Below are positions 60,008-64,000 of a stretch of 64,000 nucleotides of DNA, one piece after another (the first letter of the stretch is position 1; every line of letters begins with the position of its first letter). The DNA lies in contig MNTL01000005.1 in NCBI GenBank assembly GCA_001916965.1, positions 1,063 to 65,062 of the forward strand, in the 5' to 3' direction. Under the pieces are notes generated by a model that worked only from the letters and a program-made list of their open reading frames with translations, ran no database searches and was not told where the DNA came from. Origin of the DNA: Roseburia sp. CAG:10041_57 (GTDB lineage Bacteria > Bacillota > Clostridia > Lachnospirales > Lachnospiraceae). Both the position numbers and the translations under genes were made by a program.

Positions 60008-61156
60008 ATGTCTTATATAGCAACTACATTGGACAATCTGATTCACCAGACAGCGTTCTTCAACCTGACTGGTGGTAATATCATCATGATTGCCGTGGCT
60101 TGTTTATTTCTTTATCTTGCTATCGCAAAAGGCTTTGAACCATTGCTGTTAACCCCGATAGCATTTGGTATGTTGCTGGTTAATATTTATCCGGATATTA
60201 TCGCTCCAATCGGTGCGGACGGAACAGCCGGCGGATTACTGTATTATTTCTATTTACTGGATGAATGGGCAATTTTACCATCTCTGATCTTCATGGGCGT
60301 TGGTGCCATGACAGACTTTGGCCCTCTGATTGCCAATCCTAAGAGTTTCCTGCTTGGTGCTGCTGCTCAGTTCGGTATCTTTGCCGCATACTTCGGAGCA
60401 ATCGCACTTGGCTTTAATGATAAGGCAGCAGCTGCTGTATCTATCATTGGTGGTGCTGATGGTCCTACATCTATCTTCCTTGCAGGTAAGCTTGGACAGA
60501 CTGCATTACTTGGACCTATCGCTGTAGCAGCATATTCTTATATGTCACTGGTTCCTATTATCCAGCCACCTATTATGAAGCTTCTTACAACTGAGAAGGA
60601 AAGAAAGATCAAGATGGGTCAGCTTCGTCCTGTATCCAAGCTTGAGAAGATCCTTTTCCCTATCGTTGTTACTATTGTTGTATGTCTGATTCTTCCTACA
60701 ACAGCTCCTCTTGTTGGTATGCTGATGTTAGGTAACTTATTCAGAGAGTCAGGCGTAGTTAGACAGTTGACAGATACTGCATCCAATGCATTAATGTACA
60801 TCGTAGTTATCTTACTTGGTACATCCGTAGGTGCTACAACAAGTGCAGAAGCATTCTTAAATATACAGACAATCAAGATCGTTATTCTTGGTCTTGCAGC
60901 ATTTGCATTTGGTACAGCAGCAGGTGTTCTGTTTGGTAAGCTGATGTGTGTACTGACACATGGTAAGGTTAATCCTCTGATTGGTTCAGCAGGTGTATCT
61001 GCCGTTCCTATGGCAGCTCGTGTATCCCAGAAGGTTGGTGCAGAATCTGATCCTACTAACTTCCTGCTTATGCATGCTATGGGACCTAACGTAGCAGGTG
61101 TTATCGGTACTGCAGTAGCAGCTGGTACATTCATGGCCATCTTCGGAATTTTTTAA
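60008..61156 (+). CDS. oadB: Na+-translocating decarboxylase beta subunit
   Basis: Integral membrane protein that decarboxylates carboxybiotin and moves Na+ outward. The 382-aa protein has about nine to eleven helices. Conserved family segments are seen: GAMTDFGPLIANPK (with the Asp used in Na+/H+ coupling), IGGADGPTSIFLAGKL, and the C-terminal SAGVSAVPMAARVSQKVGAESDPTNFLLMHAMGPNVAGVIGTA stretch. AGGAGGTCAAC precedes the ATG. The same beta fold is shared by OadB, MmdB and GcdB, so the symbol does not fix the substrate. Confidence 0.94.
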   Translation: MSYIATTLDNLIHQTAFFNLTGGNIIMIAVACLFLYLAIAKGFEPLLLTPIAFGMLLVNIYPDIIAPIGADGTAGGLLYYFYLLDEWAILPSLIFMGVGAMTDFGPLIANPKSFLLGAAAQFGIFAAYFGAIALGFNDKAAAAVSIIGGADGPTSIFLAGKLGQTALLGPIAVAAYSYMSLVPIIQPPIMKLLTTEKERKIKMGQLRPVSKLEKILFPIVVTIVVCLILPTTAPLVGMLMLGNLFRESGVVRQLTDTASNALMYIVVILLGTSVGATTSAEAFLNIQTIKIVILGLAAFAFGTAAGVLFGKLMCVLTHGKVNPLIGSAGVSAVPMAARVSQKVGAESDPTNFLLMHAMGPNVAGVIGTAVAAGTFMAIFGIF

Positions 61157-61207
61157 GCTATGCATAGTTTAGTTATTTAGTAAATATATCTAGGAGGAAT
61201 AAAGGTA

Positions 61208-62644
61208 ATGTCAGAAATAGTTAAGAAACCTGTTGGTATCACAGAAACAGTTCTTCGTGATGCACATCAGTCTTTAATAGCAACAAGAATGCCGACCGAA
61301 TTAATGCTTCCAATCCTTGAGACAATGGATCAGGTTGGTTATCACTCACTTGAGTGCTGGGGCGGCGCTACATTCGATGCTTCCTTACGTTTCTTAAAGG
61401 AAGATCCATGGGAAAGATTAAGAAAGATTAAGGATAAGGTTAAGAATACACCTTTACAGATGCTTTTCAGAGGTCAGAATATCCTCGGATATCGTCATTA
61501 TGCTGATGATGTTGTAACAGAGTTCGTTGAGAAGTCTATTGCAAACGGTATTGATATTATCAGAATCTTCGACTGCTTCAACGATCTGCGTAACTTACAG
61601 AGTTCAGTAAACGCAGCTAACGCTATCAAGCAGAGAGAAGGCAGAGGTCATGCCCAGGTAGCATTATCTTATACATTAGGTGATGCATATACATTGGATT
61701 ACTGGATGCAGATGGCTAAGAACATCGAAGAGATGGGTGCTGATTCTATCTGTATCAAGGATATGGCTGGTCTGTTAGTACCTTACAAGGCAGAAGAGCT
61801 GATTAAGGCTATGAAGTCTTCCACTAAGCTTCCTATCCAGCTGCACACACACTATACATCTGGTGTTGCTTCCATGACATACATGAAAGCTATCGAAGCT
61901 GGTGTTGATGTAATCGACTGTGCAATTTCTCCATTTGCAATGGGAACTTCTCAGCCTGCAACAGAAGTTATGGTTGAGACATTAAAGAACACACCATATG
62001 ATACAGGAATTGATCAGACTCTGTTATCCAAGATCGCAGATCACTTCAGACCTTACAGAGAAGAGTGCTTAAAGAGCGGACTTATGAATCCTAAGGTTCT
62101 TGGTGTTGATATCAAGACTCTGTTATACCAGGTACCAGGTGGTATGTTATCTAACATGGTTAGCCAGTTAAAGGAACAGAACGCAGAAGACAAGTACTAT
62201 GAAGTACTTGAAGAGATCCCTAGAGTTCGTAAAGACTTAGGTGAGCCACCTCTTGTTACACCTTCATCTCAGATTGTTGGTACACAGGCTGTATTTAACG
62301 TATTAATGGGTGAGAGATATAAGATGGCTACAAAGGAAACCAAGGCTGTATTACGTGGCGAGTATGGTCAGACTGTAAAACCTTTCAATAAGGAAGTACA
62401 GGATAAGGTTCTTTCAGCAGAAGAGAAAGAACATATCATTACATGCCGTCCTGCAGATTTGATTCCTAACGAACTTCCTAAGATTGAAGAAGAAATGAAG
62501 CAGTGGAAACAGCAGGATGAAGACGTATTAAGCTATGCATTATTCCCTCAGGTAGCTGTTGAATTCTTCAAATATCGTGAAGCTCAGCAGAAGAAGGTTG
62601 ATTTGACAGAAGCAGACACTAAGAATGGAGCATATCCTGTTTAA
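61208..62644 (+). CDS. oadA: 5S-type carboxyltransferase (oxaloacetate decarboxylase alpha / pyruvate carboxylase subunit B without biotin domain)
   Basis: TIM-barrel carboxyltransferase that transfers CO2 between oxaloacetate and biotin. The 478-aa protein begins with ITETVLRDAHQSLIATRM (metal Asp) and shows FDCFNDLRN, the lysine normally carbamylated in CIKDMAGLL, and the metal histidines in HTHYTSG. The conserved helical domain (about 310-470) follows. It stops before the biotin domain; biotin is on the separate carrier encoded at 59541. AGGAGGAATAAAGGTA precedes the ATG. With beta, gamma and carrier it makes a complete oxaloacetate decarboxylase Na+ pump. Confidence 0.93.
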   Translation: MSEIVKKPVGITETVLRDAHQSLIATRMPTELMLPILETMDQVGYHSLECWGGATFDASLRFLKEDPWERLRKIKDKVKNTPLQMLFRGQNILGYRHYADDVVTEFVEKSIANGIDIIRIFDCFNDLRNLQSSVNAANAIKQREGRGHAQVALSYTLGDAYTLDYWMQMAKNIEEMGADSICIKDMAGLLVPYKAEELIKAMKSSTKLPIQLHTHYTSGVASMTYMKAIEAGVDVIDCAISPFAMGTSQPATEVMVETLKNTPYDTGIDQTLLSKIADHFRPYREECLKSGLMNPKVLGVDIKTLLYQVPGGMLSNMVSQLKEQNAEDKYYEVLEEIPRVRKDLGEPPLVTPSSQIVGTQAVFNVLMGERYKMATKETKAVLRGEYGQTVKPFNKEVQDKVLSAEEKEHIITCRPADLIPNELPKIEEEMKQWKQQDEDVLSYALFPQVAVEFFKYREAQQKKVDLTEADTKNGAYPV

Positions 62645-62677
62645 TTTGTGTGATTCTTCTATCATTACAGGTTTTAT

Positions 62678-62719
62678 ATCAGTATCGGGTCATAAACTTA
62701 TGATCCGATACTGATTTTG
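62678..62719 (+). terminator. Terminator of the decarboxylase operon
   Basis: A stem of about 18 bp (62678-62695 with 62698-62715, one G-T pair, tight loop) is followed by TTTT. It ends the unit that begins near 57151. Confidence 0.8.
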
Positions 62720-62732
62720 AGTTGAAGCATAC

Positions 62733-62761
62733 TTGACAGACGAATAAAAACAATTTATCAT
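62733..62761 (+). promoter_or_regulatory. Promoter of the TetR gene
   Basis: TTGACA (62733-62738), a 17-base spacer and TATCAT (62756-62761). The leader of about 110 bases holds a small stem (ATGATAGCC with GGCTGTCAT, about 62801-62821) and a GAAATGAGGATAA ribosome-binding region. Confidence 0.6.
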
Positions 62762-62880
62762 AACATGTGTTATTACTGTAAATAATAAATGATGCCGCCT
62801 GAATGATAGCCACAGGCTGTCATCTGTATACAAAAGAGAAACTGCGATAGTGCGCAAAATGCGTAGAAATGAGGATAACC

Positions 62881-63426
62881 ATGGCAAGAAAAGAGTCCGT
62901 GACAAAAAACATGATATTGGAAACAGCTGTTCAATTGGCGAAAGAAGAAGGCATAGAGAATGTAACTGCCAGAAAACTGGCAAATAAAATTGGATGCTCT
63001 ACTCAGCCTATTTTCAGAGTCTATGCCAATATGACAGAGTTATATACAGAAGTTTATCAGAAAGCGATAGATTTATTTGCAGATTATTATGAAAAATTCG
63101 AGTCCGAAGTGCAGACACCTTTTATTCACCTGGGACTTGCTTATATAGATTTTGCGAAAGAAGAACGTAAACTGTTTCAGCTATTGTTCCTGTCAGACAA
63201 TAGAGGAGATAGAAGTTTATATGAATTGTTAAATGGAAGTACAGGAGCTGTGGCAAAAGAAATTAATAAAGCTGCGGCAAACGGATGCAGCAATCCAAGT
63301 GGATTATTTATGAAAATGTGGATATTCATCCATGGATGTGCATGCATGGTATTAACAGGAGATTATGATCTGACGAAGGAAGAAACGTTAGATCTTTTAG
63401 AAGATATATACAAAAGCTGCTCATAA
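62881..63426 (+). CDS. TetR-family transcriptional regulator
   Basis: A 181-aa repressor-type protein. The N-terminal helix-turn-helix (AVQLAKEEGIENVTARKLANKIGCSTQPIFRVYANMTEL, about 15-55) is followed by a helical ligand domain. The start at 62881 (MARKESVTK) follows GAGGATAACC; an in-frame ATG at 62869 lies inside that ribosome-binding site. TetR regulators often control neighbouring genes, so the decarboxylase operon or the RpiR gene downstream could be targets. No operator was recognised. It is spaced 13 bases from the next gene and probably co-transcribed with it. Confidence 0.9.
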   Translation: MARKESVTKNMILETAVQLAKEEGIENVTARKLANKIGCSTQPIFRVYANMTELYTEVYQKAIDLFADYYEKFESEVQTPFIHLGLAYIDFAKEERKLFQLLFLSDNRGDRSLYELLNGSTGAVAKEINKAAANGCSNPSGLFMKMWIFIHGCACMVLTGDYDLTKEETLDLLEDIYKSCS

Positions 63427-63439
63427 GTGAGGACAACAG

Positions 63440-64000
63440 ATGGAATACAAGATTGATACCATGTCCAGAATTAATGAAAAATTTAATAAAATGAGCAAGG
63501 GTCATAAAAAGATTGCAACCTTTATCATAGATCATTATGAGCAGGCTGCATTTATGACCGCTGCCAAGTTGGGAACTACCGTAGGGGTGAGTGAATCTAC
63601 AGTGGTTCGTTTTGCCTATTCTTTAGGTTATGAAGGTTATCCTGAATTTCAGGAGGATCTGGCTGAATGGGTGAAGAACAAGCTTAATTCTGTACAGAAG
63701 ATTGGCGTTAAATATGGAAAGAGTACTCAATCAGAAATATTAACATCTGTATTGACTTCAGATATGGAGAAGATCAGCGATACAATAGAGCATGTGGACC
63801 CACATGCTTTTGAAATGGCAGTAGACATTATCCTGGAAGCTAAAAATGTCTATATTATTGGAATCAGAAGCTGTGATCCGCTGGCACGTTTCCTGCAATT
63901 CTATCTGAATATGATTAGGGGAAACGTTTTTTTGCTGAATTCAACAAATACAACAGAGATTTTTGAACAGATGATTCGCATTGATGAGAAGGATGCATTA
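63440..64000 (+). CDS. MurR/RpiR-family transcriptional regulator, truncated by the window edge
   Basis: The frame opens at the ATG at 63440 (GAGGA at 63429-63433) and continues to the last base, giving 187 residues so far. Residues about 1-78 are the HTH_6 domain (NKMSKGHKKIATFIIDHYEQAAFMTAAKLGTTVGVSESTVVRFAYSLGY). A SIS sugar-phosphate-binding domain begins near residue 120 (AKNVYIIGIRSCDPLARFLQFYL). Such proteins sense phosphosugars and control sugar or cell-wall genes. The C-terminal part and its targets lie outside the window. Confidence 0.93.
   Translation, partial: MEYKIDTMSRINEKFNKMSKGHKKIATFIIDHYEQAAFMTAAKLGTTVGVSESTVVRFAYSLGYEGYPEFQEDLAEWVKNKLNSVQKIGVKYGKSTQSEILTSVLTSDMEKISDTIEHVDPHAFEMAVDIILEAKNVYIIGIRSCDPLARFLQFYLNMIRGNVFLLNSTNTTEIFEQMIRIDEKDAL

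Noticed and set aside
57232..62644. Complete methylmalonyl-CoA/propionate pathway
   Set aside because: No methylmalonyl-CoA mutase, epimerase or CoA-transferase gene is in the window, so only the carboxyltransfer/pump part can be claimed.
1..64000. CRISPR arrays, rRNA, tRNA genes or defence islands
   Set aside because: No regularly spaced direct repeats with spacers, no rRNA-like stretches and no cloverleaf-forming segments were noticed; no restriction or phage-defence genes were recognised.

Overview
The window looks like a stretch of chromosome from an anaerobic gut-type Firmicute of the family Lachnospiraceae. The G+C content is low to moderate. Ribosome-binding sites are strong AGGAGG types and promoters are TTGACA/TATAAT-like. 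Gene neighbourhoods (era - small YqzL-like ORF - recO; scpA-scpB), a giant 2-hydroxyacyl-CoA dehydratase activase, a YesM/YesN-regulated sugar ABC transporter and a sodium-pump decarboxylase locus all point the same way. Genus and species cannot be fixed by reading alone. No rRNA, tRNA or CRISPR array was seen. Layout: positions 1-1868 are the end of an integrative element cut by the left edge: two small ORFs, a Tn916-type excisionase and a tyrosine integrase. The integrase is followed by three TGGGGACA repeats in 11-bp phase and by a bipartite hairpin (2070-2113). Positions 2147-7030 hold a small coiled-coil protein, asnS, a secreted 5'-nucleotidase, a CBS-pair protein and an orphan 114-aa protein. 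From 7092 to 11381 on the minus strand lies a 1429-aa fusion of two BcrAD/BadFG-type ATPase modules with dehydratase-like domains. Positions 11609-21490 are a dense plus-strand run: a pseudo-rhomboid with a zinc-ribbon tail, a degenerate sigma-70-like protein with no region 4, an unknown protein, an M16C metalloprotease, a DUF4349 lipoprotein, era, a YqzL-like small gene, recO, a lipoprotein and glyS. Positions 21729-34169 carry an EAL phosphodiesterase, alaS, rpsU, a PF06541 membrane protein, a D,D-carboxypeptidase, a phosphoesterase, scpA/scpB, a TetR-HPt fusion with a stand-alone receiver, udk and a Mbeg1-like hydrolase. Positions 34166-54226 are a carbohydrate island. It holds an AraC regulator, rhaB-rhaA-rhaD, a YesM-type histidine kinase, an ABC importer (two permeases and a binding lipoprotein), a YesL-type protein, a divergent YesN regulator, a second binding lipoprotein, a GH42 beta-galactosidase, an SLC13/ArsB-like transporter and a polyphosphate:AMP phosphotransferase. 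Together these suggest uptake and breakdown of a rhamnose- and galactose-containing glycan such as rhamnogalacturonan side chains. Positions 54263-57047 hold a MATE exporter and a second D,D-carboxypeptidase. Positions 57232-62644 encode a biotin-dependent Na+-pump decarboxylase locus containing both a 12S-type acyl-CoA carboxyltransferase and a 5S-type oxaloacetate/pyruvate carboxyltransferase, plus a gamma subunit fused to an extracytoplasmic lipoprotein domain, a biotin carrier and the beta subunit. A TetR regulator and a truncated MurR/RpiR regulator close the window. The observations most worth following are the TetR-HPt/receiver pair, the region-4-less sigma-like protein in its overlapping gene set, the mixed carboxyltransferase Na+ pump with its fused gamma subunit, and the structured DNA next to the integrase.
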